Under the pieces are notes generated by a model. It did no database searches and had not been told where the DNA came from. It worked only from the letters and a program-made list of their open reading frames with translations. Positions 52,936 to 61,995 of a stretch of 64,000 bases of DNA are shown piece by piece. The stretch is taken from assembly GCF_030034735.1 (NCBI RefSeq), contig NZ_CP125370.1:5317001-5381000 (forward strand). The letters run 5' to 3'. Numbering within the stretch: position 1 is the stretch's first letter; every line of letters starts with the position of its first letter. The translations under genes were made by a program, and so were the position numbers. The DNA is from Paenibacillus sp. RC334 (GTDB lineage: Bacteria; Bacillota; Bacilli; Paenibacillales; Paenibacillaceae).

Positions 52936-53271
52936 TTAATCTCCCCAATATTCGTCAGGATGGTACTCAATCTCAGAACCAGCTTCGAACGTAAGCTCCC
53001 CTGTCTGATCATTATATTTCACGCTTTCCGGGTTAACGTAATACCAATGCTTCACAATGGCTCCGTCCTCTGGCGTTACAAAACGGAATACATTCAGTTC
53101 CCTGCTATAACGCACAATCTCCACCGCTGCCTCACGCGGCAGCTCTTGAAGCGTGAAGCGAAACACGCCGTCCGCCGATTCCAAACGGCAATCCAAAGTC
53201 TGCTTGCGGCTGTCAGCAAAGCTGCGACCCGTGACGGCATGCTTGATCAGCCATGTTTCCTGCTGCGCCAT
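52936..53271 (-). CDS. Hypothetical protein
   Basis: The start is ATG 53271 (111 residues), eight bases after AAGGAGG; a GTG three codons earlier overlaps that site. The protein is beta-rich (LIKHAVTGRSFADSRKQ, VFRFTLQELPREAAVEIV, FRFVTPEDGAIVKHWYYV) and ends DEYWGD. I do not recognise the family. It directly follows the pirin gene (about 15 bases) and probably shares its transcript. Confidence 0.65.
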   Translation of the reverse strand: MAQQETWLIKHAVTGRSFADSRKQTLDCRLESADGVFRFTLQELPREAAVEIVRYSRELNVFRFVTPEDGAIVKHWYYVNPESVKYNDQTGELTFEAGSEIEYHPDEYWGD

Positions 53272-53286
53272 TGCGCGCACCTCCTT

Positions 53287-54000
53287 TTAGGGCAAATCAA
53301 TCAGCATATAAAAGACAGGCTCCTGTGCCTCCAGCGACAGCTTCGGCTCCTGCTCAATGCGGGCCGAATCGCGCCCGTTCAGCATATGTTCACCGTTCAC
53401 ACGCAGTGAGCCTTCGATAACAAACAAGAACACGCGTCGCCCCTCGGACTGTGTGAATTCCACACGCTCTCCGGTCTGAAGCTTGCTTAAATAAATCGTC
53501 AAATCCTGATTAATCGCAGCTATTTCGCCATCCGTGCCCGGAACACGCTTCCCGGCAACAACAGGCAGAAGCTGACCATGCAAACGATCCGGGTTGAACG
53601 CAGTAGCTTCATACGACGGTTCCAGTCCTCTCGTAAGCGGGCTAAACCACAATTGCAGCAGACTGACATCCTCTGTTTGCGAAGCGTTGTGCTCCGTATG
53701 GATGATCCCGTGGCCTGCGGACATCCGCTGGATACCTCCAAAATTCGTCACCGCCACATGTCCACGGTTGTCCTCATGACGCAGCTCGCCGTACAGCACA
53801 ATAGAGACAATCTCCATATCACTATGCGGATGCGCCCCAAAGCCTCGTCCCGGTGCGATCACGTCGTCATTACAGACACGCATGGGACCAAACTCTGTAT
53901 TGTTATCATCCTGATATTCCGCGAATGAAAAGCTGTGACTGCCCCGCAGCCATCCCTTATCGAAGCTGAATCGGGAAGCAGCCGGATATATTGTGAACAT
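53287..54000 (-). CDS. Pirin family protein (YhhW-like)
   Basis: The 237-residue bicupin has the pirin signature: RGSHSFSFAEYQDD (about 20-33), VIAPGRGFGAHPHSDMEIVS (about 48-67; the metal-binding His pair in HPH), LRHEDNRGH and VTNFGGIQRMSAGHGIIHTE (with His and Glu). The E. coli homologue YhhW has quercetinase activity. It is cytoplasmic. The substrate here is unknown. The gene is monocistronic or pairs with the small gene after it. Confidence 0.92.
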   Translation of the reverse strand: MFTIYPAASRFSFDKGWLRGSHSFSFAEYQDDNNTEFGPMRVCNDDVIAPGRGFGAHPHSDMEIVSIVLYGELRHEDNRGHVAVTNFGGIQRMSAGHGIIHTEHNASQTEDVSLLQLWFSPLTRGLEPSYEATAFNPDRLHGQLLPVVAGKRVPGTDGEIAAINQDLTIYLSKLQTGERVEFTQSEGRRVFLFVIEGSLRVNGEHMLNGRDSARIEQEPKLSLEAQEPVFYMLIDLP

Positions 54001-54069
54001 AGTAGCCCTCCTTCAGGAAGAAAAATGAGATCAAATCTTTTTCATTGTACCTGAGCCCCAACGATAAAG

Positions 54070-54927
54070 CTATGCCCCCGTCTGGGCGATAATTTCATCC
54101 ATAAAAGACTGCAAGGTACTGGTCACATAGGCTTCCTTACGACGGATAAATACCGTTGTCACTTCGTTGTACGGCTCAGGCATTGCATGACAATGCACCA
54201 GACCCCGGGCAGCCAGCCCGCTGATCGAGGATTCAGGAAAAACCGTCATTCCAATGCCAGCCGCCACACTGCCGATAATCGTCTCGAATGTTCCAAACTC
54301 CATAATCTGCTTGGGAATAATGCCCTCCATCTTGAGCCAGGTTTCCAGCCGCCCACGGTAGCCGCAGCCTTTTTTATATAAAAGGAGCGGACGGGTCGTT
54401 ACATCCTCAACGGAAAAGTCATCTCCTTGGGAAACAAGGACCAGCTTTTCCTGAAACACATCCAACTGTTCAATGAGGGGATGCTTCACCGGTCCGGTCA
54501 CAAAGGCACCATCCAGCCTCATCTCCGCAACCTCCTGTACCAGGTGCTCCGTAACCCCTGCCTTGAGGGACAGCTCGACATCCGGGTACTTGCTATAGTA
54601 AGCATGTAAAATCGCCGGGAGAGCGATCACTGTCTCCACGATTCCTATCTCCAACACCCCCGAGGGCGCTGAGGTACTCTGAAACGCATGTTTCATTTCC
54701 TCGAATTGCGACAAAATGCTTTTCGTATATTGCAACAGACGCTTGCCCTCCGCGTTGAGGATCATGCCCCGCTTATGTCTATAAAATAAAGGCGTTTGCA
54801 GCTCCTTTTCCAGTAGCTTGATTCTGGCCGTTACATTGGACTGGACATAGCTAAGCTCGGCTGCCGCCTTGCTGACACTGCCATGAGCAGCCACCGTCTG
54901 GAAAATGTTTAAGTCGTTCAGATCCAC
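54070..54927 (-). CDS. LysR family transcriptional regulator
   Basis: The 285-residue regulator has the N-terminal wHTH: DLNDLNIFQTVAAHGSVSKA (residues 2-21), AAELSYVQSNVTARIKLLEK and LQTPLFYRHKRGM. The C-terminal effector-binding domain (from about 90) includes LEIGIVETVIALPAIL and FETIIGSVAAGIGMTVFPES. It faces the EamA transporter gene across a 177-base divergent region and is its likely controller, as is common for LysR/EamA pairs. The effector is unknown. Confidence 0.92.
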   Translation of the reverse strand: MDLNDLNIFQTVAAHGSVSKAAAELSYVQSNVTARIKLLEKELQTPLFYRHKRGMILNAEGKRLLQYTKSILSQFEEMKHAFQSTSAPSGVLEIGIVETVIALPAILHAYYSKYPDVELSLKAGVTEHLVQEVAEMRLDGAFVTGPVKHPLIEQLDVFQEKLVLVSQGDDFSVEDVTTRPLLLYKKGCGYRGRLETWLKMEGIIPKQIMEFGTFETIIGSVAAGIGMTVFPESSISGLAARGLVHCHAMPEPYNEVTTVFIRRKEAYVTSTLQSFMDEIIAQTGA

Positions 54928-55104
54928 TACTGCTCCCCCTTATCGTGAAGGACAAGGCCATCAAAATTGACGTACCTTGTCACTTATTATCATTTTAAAT
55001 GATGATAACGTTTATTTTCAATCATTTTACCAACAGCTCCCTATCCATTATGATGTGTCTAAGATATGTCCGCTGCGGCCGGCAAGGAGGAGCTTTCTTT
55101 CACC

Positions 55105-56085
55105 ATGAATAGACAAATCATGACCGGATCTTTATTGTGCCTGATCGCCAGTATGTCCTGGGGGGCCATGTTTCCGGTTTCGCACATTGCATTGCAACAA
55201 GTCAATCCGCTGTACTTTTCATTTTTACGTTATTTTTCGGTTACGCTCATACTGATCGTGCTATTGTGGCTCAAAGAGGGACGTGCTGCTTTTCGCTTTG
55301 AGGGCAAGGGCAAGACATTGCTGTTCTTTGGTACGATGGGATTTACCATTTATAATATGGCCGTTTTCCAGGGACAGCACGCGATGGGTGCAGCAGGTAC
55401 CATTGTAGCTTCTATTATGGAAGTGCTGATGCCGATGATTTCGATTGCGATGATATGGGTCATGACCCGTAAAATGCCGCCAAAATACACACTGATCAGT
55501 ATGATGATCGCACTGGCTGGAGCTGTACTCGTGATTACAAACGGAAAATGGACCTTTTTCACACTCGCCGGACAGCATTTGCTGCCGCTGCTGCTCATTT
55601 TCGCAGGGGTGATTGGGTGGGTCGTGTATTCCATGGGAGGCAGCCATTTTGCAGGGTGGTCCACTCTTCGATACTCTACCTTAACCTGCCTGCTCGGAAC
55701 TCTGGTTTCCTTTGTAGTCGTCACAACCGCCTCCGCCTTCAACTGGGTTGCGGTACCAGACTGGCAGCATGTATGGTCGGTCAAATATGAAATGAGCTTT
55801 ATGATCCTGCTTCCGGGGCTGGCAGCCTTGCTGAGCTGGAATGCCGGAATCCGAATGCTGTCACCACTGAACGGAATTTTGTTTATTAACTTTGTACCGA
55901 TTACCACACTGGTGCTTATGTATTTCCAAGGCTATACCATCAGCCATTTTGAACTGTACGGGACATTGCTGGTCATTTTCGCGCTGCTGCTCAACAATAT
56001 GGTTCAGAGAAGTTCTCTACGCACTTCCGACAGTCCGCGCCGCATGCGTTTTCGGCTGGATCGTCGCAAGTCATTCCAAAGATAA
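55105..56085 (+). CDS. EamA/DMT family transporter
   Basis: The start used is ATG 55105 (326 residues), 12 bases after AAGGAGGAG; an earlier in-frame ATG at 55066 has no site. Ten membrane spans arranged as two EamA repeats are visible: MTGSLLCLIASMSWGAMFP (first), QVNPLYFSFLRYFSVTLI, FFGTMGFTIYNMAVFQG, and in the second half WVVYSMGGSHFAGWSTL and FINFVPITTLVLMYF. It exports an amino-acid-like or other metabolite. Expression is probably controlled by the divergent LysR gene. Confidence 0.9.
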   Translation: MNRQIMTGSLLCLIASMSWGAMFPVSHIALQQVNPLYFSFLRYFSVTLILIVLLWLKEGRAAFRFEGKGKTLLFFGTMGFTIYNMAVFQGQHAMGAAGTIVASIMEVLMPMISIAMIWVMTRKMPPKYTLISMMIALAGAVLVITNGKWTFFTLAGQHLLPLLLIFAGVIGWVVYSMGGSHFAGWSTLRYSTLTCLLGTLVSFVVVTTASAFNWVAVPDWQHVWSVKYEMSFMILLPGLAALLSWNAGIRMLSPLNGILFINFVPITTLVLMYFQGYTISHFELYGTLLVIFALLLNNMVQRSSLRTSDSPRRMRFRLDRRKSFQR

Positions 56086-56126
56086 TTTTTGTACCTACGA
56101 CAAAGAAGTTGTGGCAAAATGCATGT

Positions 56127-56175
56127 AAAAAAAAGCGCCCGGACATGAGATAAACTCATGTATCCGGGCGCTTTT
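56127..56175. terminator. Bidirectional terminator between eamA and mcp genes
   Basis: AAAAGCGCCCGG, ATGAG, loop, CTCAT and CCGGGCGCTTTT form a long hairpin between converging genes. Confidence 0.9.
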
Positions 56176-56181
56176 ATCGTT

Positions 56182-58173
56182 TTATTGATCTTTTCCTTCT
56201 ACTTGGAAACGTCCGACCAGTTCGCGCAGTTCCTCTGCCATTTGGCTTAGGTCCGCTGAGGAAGAAGCAATTTCCTCAATAGAAGCGAGCTGCTGCTCAG
56301 CGGCGGCTGAGATCGACTCCGTGTTGCCCGCTGCCTCGTTCGAAATATGGGAAATATCGCTCATAATACTCACGACACCTGACGCACCCCGAGCCATTTC
56401 CTGTGTCACTCCGGTAATGTCATTGATATGCTCCATCGCTCGTTCCACGGCATGGCTAATTTCTGCAAAGGATTGCTCCGACGTGCTTACCGAATCAATT
56501 CCTTCCGTAACTCGTGTCCGTGCTTGGTGCATAGCTGTCAAAGCATGGTTCATATCCACCTGCATCGCATCAATACGCTGCGAAATCAAGGTAGCCGATT
56601 TGGCCGATTCCTCGGCCAGCTTACGTACCTCTGTCGCAACCACAGCAAACCCTTTACCATGATCCCCGGCGCGTGCCGCCTCAATGGACGCGTTTAGTGC
56701 CAGCAGATTCGTCTGTTTAGCAATTCCGGATATAACGCTGATAATATTCACAATTTCACCGGAGCGCTCGCTAAGAGAATCCATCGCCTGTCCCAGATCA
56801 TTAACCGTCTCGTCGATGTCATGCATCTTCTGTACAGCTTGCGTAGCTGCCTTGCTGCCCTCTTGAGCTGACTCGGCATTTCGCTTCACATTCTCAGATA
56901 CGCCCATCATTCGCTCGGATACATTCTCAGCCTGCCGGGCAAGCTCCTCCATACGCCCGGAGCCATATTTTACACTCTGAACCTGACGTTCGCTGCCTAC
57001 GGCTACATCCTGAATAGCAATGGTGACATGCTCGATGGCTTTGGTCGTCTGATCTGCACCCGCAGCCAGCTCCTCTGCCGAGGAACCTACCCGATCTGTT
57101 GTTTCGTGTACGCTTCGAATCATCGTACGTAAACTGTCCACCATCGTTTGAAAATGGGAAGATAACTCGCCAACCTCATCTGTTTTTCCGGTTTCCAGAT
57201 CTCCCGTCAAATCTCCTTCACTGATTCGCTCTGCCGATTTTTGCAGCCTGCGGATCGGCACCAGAACCGAACGGGTGATCAGGAAAATCGCAACAAGCGC
57301 AATCACCAACGAGGCTGCCAGCACGAAAATAGTTACGTAACGCATGGCAGCGGTGGCATCGCTAATTTCAGATTGATGGAAGGTTCCTGCAATTTTCCAG
57401 CCGGTATCCTCATTCGTTACATAGGTCAAATATTTCTCATGATTATCATGCACGTAGTTAAAGTTTCCGCTCGACGCAGTGTACATCGTATTAATAAAGC
57501 TTTCCTGAGAAGATGTACCCGGTTTAGCCGTAGGATGGACCACAAATTTTTTCGTATGGTCCATAATGACGATATACCCTTCCTGCCCCACTTTGATGGA
57601 AGCCAGCTTACGTACACTTTCCAGATTCAGAGAGATTCCGAGAACACCGGACTGGTCGGAGAGCGTTTGAGATACCACGACAACAGGAATACCCGAAGAA
57701 TTGATGATGACAGGGGTGATCATCACCTTACCGGGCTGCTTCATCGCTTCGATGTACCATGGTCGTTTGCGGGGATCAAATGTACCTTCGTTCTCCTTGG
57801 GTACGCCGCGAATCATCAAGCCCTCTGTTGTACCGACAAAAATATCGTTCGCATCTTCGTGTAAGCCTTTGTATTGGATCAGCTCAGGCTGAATCAACGG
57901 ACTATTTCGACCGTCAATCATCGATCTGTCGAGGCGCTCCGCCAAATAACTCGCATCTTTAATTTTACTGGCGATTGCATATTCAATAATTGAGTTGGCC
58001 GTCGCTACCCCCTGATTTGCACTGCTGTAGAGCTGTTTCTCCATAGCATTAAATGATGATTTATAGGTCGCGATAGATATACTTAAGCTTGGTAACAACA
58101 AAACAAGTAAAAATCCTAAAATCAGCTTGTTCCTGAGTGTCCAAATGGTTTTTCTCTTTCGCATTTTTTCCAT
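56182..58173 (-). CDS. Methyl-accepting chemotaxis protein with dCache sensor
   Basis: The 663-residue receptor has TM1 at about 14-34 ([20 protein letters not shown]), an extracellular double-Cache sensor (about 40-280; [20 protein letters not shown] is the typical Cache ligand part), TM2 at about 283-305, a HAMP domain and a cytoplasmic signalling rod. The hairpin tip reads [37 protein letters not shown] and [11 protein letters not shown], as expected. Methylation sites Gln/Glu lie around 340-400 and 600-640. It senses small molecules, likely amino or organic acids. Confidence 0.95.
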   Translation of the reverse strand: MEKMRKRKTIWTLRNKLILGFLLVLLLPSLSISIATYKSSFNAMEKQLYSSANQGVATANSIIEYAIASKIKDASYLAERLDRSMIDGRNSPLIQPELIQYKGLHEDANDIFVGTTEGLMIRGVPKENEGTFDPRKRPWYIEAMKQPGKVMITPVIINSSGIPVVVVSQTLSDQSGVLGISLNLESVRKLASIKVGQEGYIVIMDHTKKFVVHPTAKPGTSSQESFINTMYTASSGNFNYVHDNHEKYLTYVTNEDTGWKIAGTFHQSEISDATAAMRYVTIFVLAASLVIALVAIFLITRSVLVPIRRLQKSAERISEGDLTGDLETGKTDEVGELSSHFQTMVDSLRTMIRSVHETTDRVGSSAEELAAGADQTTKAIEHVTIAIQDVAVGSERQVQSVKYGSGRMEELARQAENVSERMMGVSENVKRNAESAQEGSKAATQAVQKMHDIDETVNDLGQAMDSLSERSGEIVNIISVISGIAKQTNLLALNASIEAARAGDHGKGFAVVATEVRKLAEESAKSATLISQRIDAMQVDMNHALTAMHQARTRVTEGIDSVSTSEQSFAEISHAVERAMEHINDITGVTQEMARGASGVVSIMSDISHISNEAAGNTESISAAAEQQLASIEEIASSSADLSQMAEELRELVGRFQVEGKDQ

Positions 58174-58285
58174 GTGTTTTTCCCCTTTACTTGAAAAGCT
58201 ATGTTTTTGAAATTACACTCGATGGAAGTTATATCGGTTAAATAAAGCAAATGATTTACATCCAATTTTCATAAATGAGCAAAAT

Positions 58286-58319
58286 AAAAAAACCGCGCCC
58301 TGAGACTAAGGACGCGGTT
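58286..58319 (-). terminator. Terminator after the doxX gene
   Basis: On the minus strand AACCGCGTCCT and AGGGCGCGGTTTTTTT form a hairpin followed by T. Confidence 0.85.
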
Positions 58320-58329
58320 ATATGATCAT

Positions 58330-58737
58330 TTAGACCTGTACGTTACTGCTTTCATGCTTTTTACGGCTGAACAACTGATCCAGCGAAAGAAAACGTGCGC
58401 CAACCAACGCTTGCTGGAGACTGGCGAACAGAACCAGAAGATCAAATTCAATCGAGCCAAAGGGCTGTCCTTTTTTAGCAGTCAGCAATACACCGATCAT
58501 AACGATGGTCAATGCTGCCCCGGCGAGTCGTGTCCCCATGCCCAGGACAAGCGCAATACCGCCAACTAGCTCAACTGTAGCGACCACAGGAGCCAACCAT
58601 CCAGGAAGTCCGATACTTTGGAAGAAACCTGAGGTACCGTCTAATCCCTGAAATTTTTGTGAACCGTGAACAATAAAAATAACCCCTGTAAAGATTCGTA
58701 CCAACAGTAATCCAATATTCGTAAGTGTTTGATTCAT
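58330..58737 (-). CDS. DoxX family membrane protein
   Basis: The 135-residue protein has four membrane spans (about 7-27, 47-67, 70-90, 98-118) and the DoxX pattern RIFTGVIFIVHGSQKF (about 14-29), LVGGIALVLGMGTRLAGAAL and LLVLFASLQQALVGAR. DoxX proteins support redox reactions or thiol stress responses in other bacteria. A 19-bp operator identical in both arms to the one before the BlaI-type gene lies upstream (58779-58797), so it is probably controlled by that repressor. Start ATG 58737 after GAGGAG. Confidence 0.9.
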   Translation of the reverse strand: MNQTLTNIGLLLVRIFTGVIFIVHGSQKFQGLDGTSGFFQSIGLPGWLAPVVATVELVGGIALVLGMGTRLAGAALTIVMIGVLLTAKKGQPFGSIEFDLLVLFASLQQALVGARFLSLDQLFSRKKHESSNVQV

Positions 58738-58778
58738 ATGCTCATCTCCTCTTAATTTGTGTACAGATTAGGTAATCA

Positions 58779-58797
58779 ACACTACAAAATGTAGTGT
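58779..58797 (-). promoter_or_regulatory. BlaI-type operator before doxX
   Basis: ACACTACAAAATGTAGTGT is a perfect palindrome with a five-base centre. The two 7-base arms are the same as in the site at 60148-60166. Confidence 0.8.
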
Positions 58798-58857
58798 ATT
58801 ATGCATCAATAATCGGTAGCGCATAAAGCGCCACCCATTAGGATATATCTTGCCAAA

Positions 58858-59718
58858 CTACATTAACGCCAGGGCAAACATAAGCGTCAGCATCACTAGC
58901 ACATAGCTGGATAACATAATCGAACGCCAGGGCAATTGGATTACCGGCTCTTGCTGAGGGTCTAGAATACGTGAGATCCGATAATTAATGGACGTTTCTG
59001 CAAAAGAGGAACAAGCGGCGGAATTCACCAGATGGGCATTCGCGGGCGTCATTCTCAGCAGTTTGAGCAATGCACTTCCAATTCCCATTGGTGAACCTGT
59101 GCGTTTAATTGCTTCATTGTCAGCCAAAATTTCACGGGCTATCTTATAATGGTTGGTAATATGACGCAGCACCGGCAAGTAGAACAGCAATGTGGCGCAC
59201 ATTTGCAGCAACCATGTCTTTAATGGATCATAATGCTTCATATGATACGCTTCATGGTATATGACAGCCTCTTCCTCGTACTTGTCCAGTAGGGACAGCA
59301 ATGCGGAGGATAATACAATGCGAGGCTTCCATAATCCCATGGTGAAAGCGGCAGGCTTGGCATAATCAATGACCCAAATCCGGTCGGCTCCCAGTTCACG
59401 ATATCGTTCACCCAGTGCCTCCGTCAGCGGCAGGTCACGCATCCGGCGCAGTCTGCGGAAAGCCGCCCTTGTAGCCATACACTGCCGTATCGCTTCTACC
59501 CCGGCAATCCCAAAGGTGAGAAAGACGAGTCCACTGAGGGCATCCACCATGTAGCCAATTCCATAGTTCTGCAACAGACTTCTACAAATCTGAAACACGT
59601 TAAAATCCAATTTCCAGCCGAAAATATGCTGCCCGGCGTACATACCCATCTGTATAAGGGCGAAACCCGAAATAAAGGCGCCTGCTGTAAACAGTAATTT
59701 AGAACGTGTTTTCCACAT
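58858..59718 (-). CDS. M56 family metallopeptidase (BlaR1/MecR1-type membrane protease)
   Basis: The 286-residue membrane protein has spans near 10-28, 57-75, 175-195 and 265-285, and the gluzincin zinc motif HEAYH (His155, Glu156, His159) in VIYHEAYHMKHYDP. In BlaR1 this domain is activated by an antibiotic sensor and leads to cleavage of BlaI; here no penicillin-binding sensor domain follows, so the signal is unknown. The gene lies four bases after the BlaI-type gene and forms an operon with it. Confidence 0.9.
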   Translation of the reverse strand: MWKTRSKLLFTAGAFISGFALIQMGMYAGQHIFGWKLDFNVFQICRSLLQNYGIGYMVDALSGLVFLTFGIAGVEAIRQCMATRAAFRRLRRMRDLPLTEALGERYRELGADRIWVIDYAKPAAFTMGLWKPRIVLSSALLSLLDKYEEEAVIYHEAYHMKHYDPLKTWLLQMCATLLFYLPVLRHITNHYKIAREILADNEAIKRTGSPMGIGSALLKLLRMTPANAHLVNSAACSSFAETSINYRISRILDPQQEPVIQLPWRSIMLSSYVLVMLTLMFALALM

Positions 59719-59721
59719 CGT

Positions 59722-60135
59722 CTATATATCCTTTTTCCATTGTTTAATTTTTTGTTCCAGACGTTCGATCAGCATAGGATCGGCCACCTCCAGAGCATCA
59801 ATCATATGATTTACAGCGAGTGGACCGAATTCATCCACCAGTTCGTGGCTTAACTCCTTGGACTGTTCATCCCTGAATTCTTCCCTGCTCAAAACCGGTC
59901 GATACAAAGACGTTCTCCCGCGTATACTCTTACTCAGTATTCCCTTTTCCACCAGACGGTTCATCACGGTCATCACCGTATTGAAATTAAAGTCCCGATC
60001 CCCCTCCAACGCGGTCTGCACTTCTTTGATGCTCCGATCCGAAGTGGACCATAAAATATCCATAATTTTGGCTTCCAGAGGTCCGAAAAATCGGTTGAGT
60101 CCGGTTTCGCCAGTTTTAAAATTCAGTCGTTTCAT
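59722..60135 (-). CDS. BlaI/MecI/CopY family repressor
   Basis: The start chosen is ATG 60135 (137 residues), five bases after GAGGTG. The winged helix is visible: FGPLEAKIMDILWSTSDRSIK (parts), EVQTALEGDRDFNFNTVMTVMNRL (HTH core at about 40-60) and VEKGILSKSIRGRTSLY (wing). BlaI-type proteins dimerise on palindromic operators and are cleaved by the partner protease. The site at 60148-60166 covers its own promoter, and an identical-arm site precedes doxX, so these are its likely targets. Confidence 0.92.
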   Translation of the reverse strand: MKRLNFKTGETGLNRFFGPLEAKIMDILWSTSDRSIKEVQTALEGDRDFNFNTVMTVMNRLVEKGILSKSIRGRTSLYRPVLSREEFRDEQSKELSHELVDEFGPLAVNHMIDALEVADPMLIERLEQKIKQWKKDI

Positions 60136-60147
60136 AAGAAGCACCTC

Positions 60148-60186
60148 ACACTACCGATTGTAGTGTATATATCCTGATAAAGTCAA
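60148..60186 (-). promoter_or_regulatory. blaI promoter with overlapping operator
   Basis: On the minus strand -35 TTGACT (60186-60181) and -10 TACAAT (60162-60157) are 18 bases apart. The -10 lies inside the perfect palindrome ACACTACCGATTGTAGTGT (60148-60166), so repressor binding would block RNA polymerase. Confidence 0.8.
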
Positions 60187-60280
60187 CCGTCACACCTAAT
60201 GTCAGTTTCTTCAAAGGGATTTATATACATCCGCCGAATGTCTCCATCCGGCGGCAATTCATAGCCTGATCAGCTTCAGT

Positions 60281-61120
60281 TCAATCCGCCAATCTGTAGC
60301 CAACACCTCTTACCGTTGCAATATATTCAGGCTCCGCAGGCCGGTCGCCCAGCTTCTTGCGCAAGCTTTTAACATGCACATCCACGACATTGCTGCCGCC
60401 TACAAAATCCGTCTCCCAGATATCATGCATCATCTGCTCCCGAGAAATGACTTTGCCTTGAGCATCAATCAGCTTCAACAACAAATCATATTCCGTTTTG
60501 GTCAGATTTAATTGATTCTCTTCTTTATATACTAACATTTTATCACGGTCAATCCAGATGTCCTTGAACACCGTACGACGGCTGCCTTGCGTTGCCTGAC
60601 GGGAAGCTGCCGGATGACGTACAATCATCCGTTCAATGTCATGCACCATATGATTAGAAGCCAGCGGCCATACCAGCACCTCTTCCGAAGGAAGCAGCTC
60701 ATGCGCACGAACAGCCATCCGATCCTGAATCACATACATAACGGGTGTATCTTTCATCTGTTCCGCCTCAAGACGATTACGGATATCCAGTAATTCACTC
60801 CGTGTATCGGTAGCGGTCAAATCGTAAATCAGCAGATCGCTTCCCAAATGACGTTGTACTTCAGGCTCCCAGCGATGGAACACCATCACATCAAAGCACG
60901 CGTCTGACAACGTACGTACCAAACCATGAACGACACCCGGAACCGAGCTGATCAGAACGATGCGGCGTGTAGTCGGGCAGTACAACGGCTCATTGGAAGG
61001 AACCGTCTGTAACGCAGGGGCAGAGGGAGCGGATAACATCGTTGTCCAGTTACCCTTCACCCGTTTAGGCATCTCGGCTGCTGTGAAACGATTCGTTATT
61101 TGATTCGCTTGCTTTGGCAT
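60281..61120 (-). CDS. OmpR-type response regulator with degenerate receiver
   Basis: The 279-residue protein has a long low-complexity N-terminus (1-50), a receiver-like domain (about 52-165) and an OmpR winged helix (about 185-279). The receiver lacks the usual acidic pair after the first strand (IVLISSVPG), but has an Asp in LLIYDLTATD; the Thr/Ser and Lys switch positions are also missing. The DNA-binding part is canonical (LNLTKTEYDLLLKLIDAQGK, VVDVHVKSLRKKLGD, VRGVGYRLAD). It probably works without phosphorylation. It overlaps the end of perR by 25 bases; no histidine kinase gene is next to it. Confidence 0.85.
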   Translation of the reverse strand: MPKQANQITNRFTAAEMPKRVKGNWTTMLSAPSAPALQTVPSNEPLYCPTTRRIVLISSVPGVVHGLVRTLSDACFDVMVFHRWEPEVQRHLGSDLLIYDLTATDTRSELLDIRNRLEAEQMKDTPVMYVIQDRMAVRAHELLPSEEVLVWPLASNHMVHDIERMIVRHPAASRQATQGSRRTVFKDIWIDRDKMLVYKEENQLNLTKTEYDLLLKLIDAQGKVISREQMMHDIWETDFVGGSNVVDVHVKSLRKKLGDRPAEPEYIATVRGVGYRLAD

Positions 61121-61491
61121 TCCTTACACACTCCTCCGAATACGACATGGGCATGGGCGATGGTATATCCCGTTTCATGTGCAACCGTCTCGATCCAATC
61201 ATGTGGAACCTCGCTCATCACTTCATCTACCCGTCCACATACCTGACAAATAATATGCTGATGATCATCCATTCGTCCATCATAACGACTGGCAGCTTCC
61301 CCTAGCTTCAACTCGCGGATCAATTCCTTATCTGTTAAATAACGTAGCGAATTATATACCGTTCCATAGGCAAGATTATATCCGCGCTCCATCAACCGGT
61401 TCATAACATGTGCTGCGGTAGGATGATCGTGGGCCTCACGAACCACATCATATACCGCTTGGCGCTGCGAAGTTAAATTTAAAGTTCTCAT
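61096..61491 (-). CDS. perR: Fur-family repressor, PerR type
   Basis: The 131-residue repressor has the Fur winged helix (LTSQRQAVYDVVREAHDHPT; VMNRLMERGYNLAYGTVYNSL) and a dimerisation domain with zinc cysteines (IICQVCGRVDEV; GGVCKECQSK) and metal ligands His/Asp in YDGRMDDHQHI. The spacing fits PerR, which senses peroxide by iron-catalysed oxidation of His. Two PerR-type boxes lie upstream (61535-61573), which implies autoregulation. The OmpR-type gene is co-transcribed. Confidence 0.85.
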   Translation of the reverse strand: MRTLNLTSQRQAVYDVVREAHDHPTAAHVMNRLMERGYNLAYGTVYNSLRYLTDKELIRELKLGEAASRYDGRMDDHQHIICQVCGRVDEVMSEVPHDWIETVAHETGYTIAHAHVVFGGVCKECQSKRIK

Positions 61492-61534
61492 ACCGCATCT
61501 CCCTTAACGATCGCAGATTATATTTATTCTCAAC

Positions 61535-61573
61535 TTATAATTACAATAATAAATCAATTTAGAATAAGTATAA
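61535..61573 (-). promoter_or_regulatory. Two Per-box-like operators before perR
   Basis: TTATAATTACAATAA (61535-61549) and TTAGAATAAGTATAA (61559-61573) each match the Per-box TTATAATNATTATAA at 12 of 14 fixed positions. Confidence 0.7.
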
Positions 61574-61677
61574 ATCCTAATTCATTTCAAGTCAATGGGA
61601 TCGGATAAATTGAGCCACTTTGCAACACAATGTATACAAGATATACGTTCAGCTCATACACACGGGGAGGATATTTT

Positions 61678-61995
61678 ATGAAAATACTCTGGATATTCAC
61701 ACTCTTTATGGTACTCATGCTCGGAACCAATCTGCTGGTGAACTGGCTATTTGGTATTCATAATCCTTGGGATTCTATTTCATTGGCTTTTGGCACCCTG
61801 CGACCATCCGAATATATCGTCTTGGCAGGAATGCTGCTGTTGCTCTTTGTTACCGTGGGCAAAAAGCAAATTGGATACGCACTTCAATTCCTTTTCTCAC
61901 GATGGTCACGTTTTCTGAGAGTTCCCTCTTCTAACTCTGCTTCTTCGCACAAGAGCCATCAGAAAAAGCAGAATGGGGAAAATGTAAACAAATAA
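61678..61995 (+). CDS. Small membrane protein
   Basis: The start is ATG 61678, after GGGGAGG; the earlier ATG at 61630 has no such site. The product has 105 residues and two membrane spans (ILWIFTLFMVLMLGTNLLV and YIVLAGMLLLLFVTVG), then a basic tail rich in Ser, Lys and His. I do not recognise it. Its 3' end overlaps the opposing gerB-type gene by 90 bases. Confidence 0.65.
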   Translation: MKILWIFTLFMVLMLGTNLLVNWLFGIHNPWDSISLAFGTLRPSEYIVLAGMLLLLFVTVGKKQIGYALQFLFSRWSRFLRVPSSNSASSHKSHQKKQNGENVNK

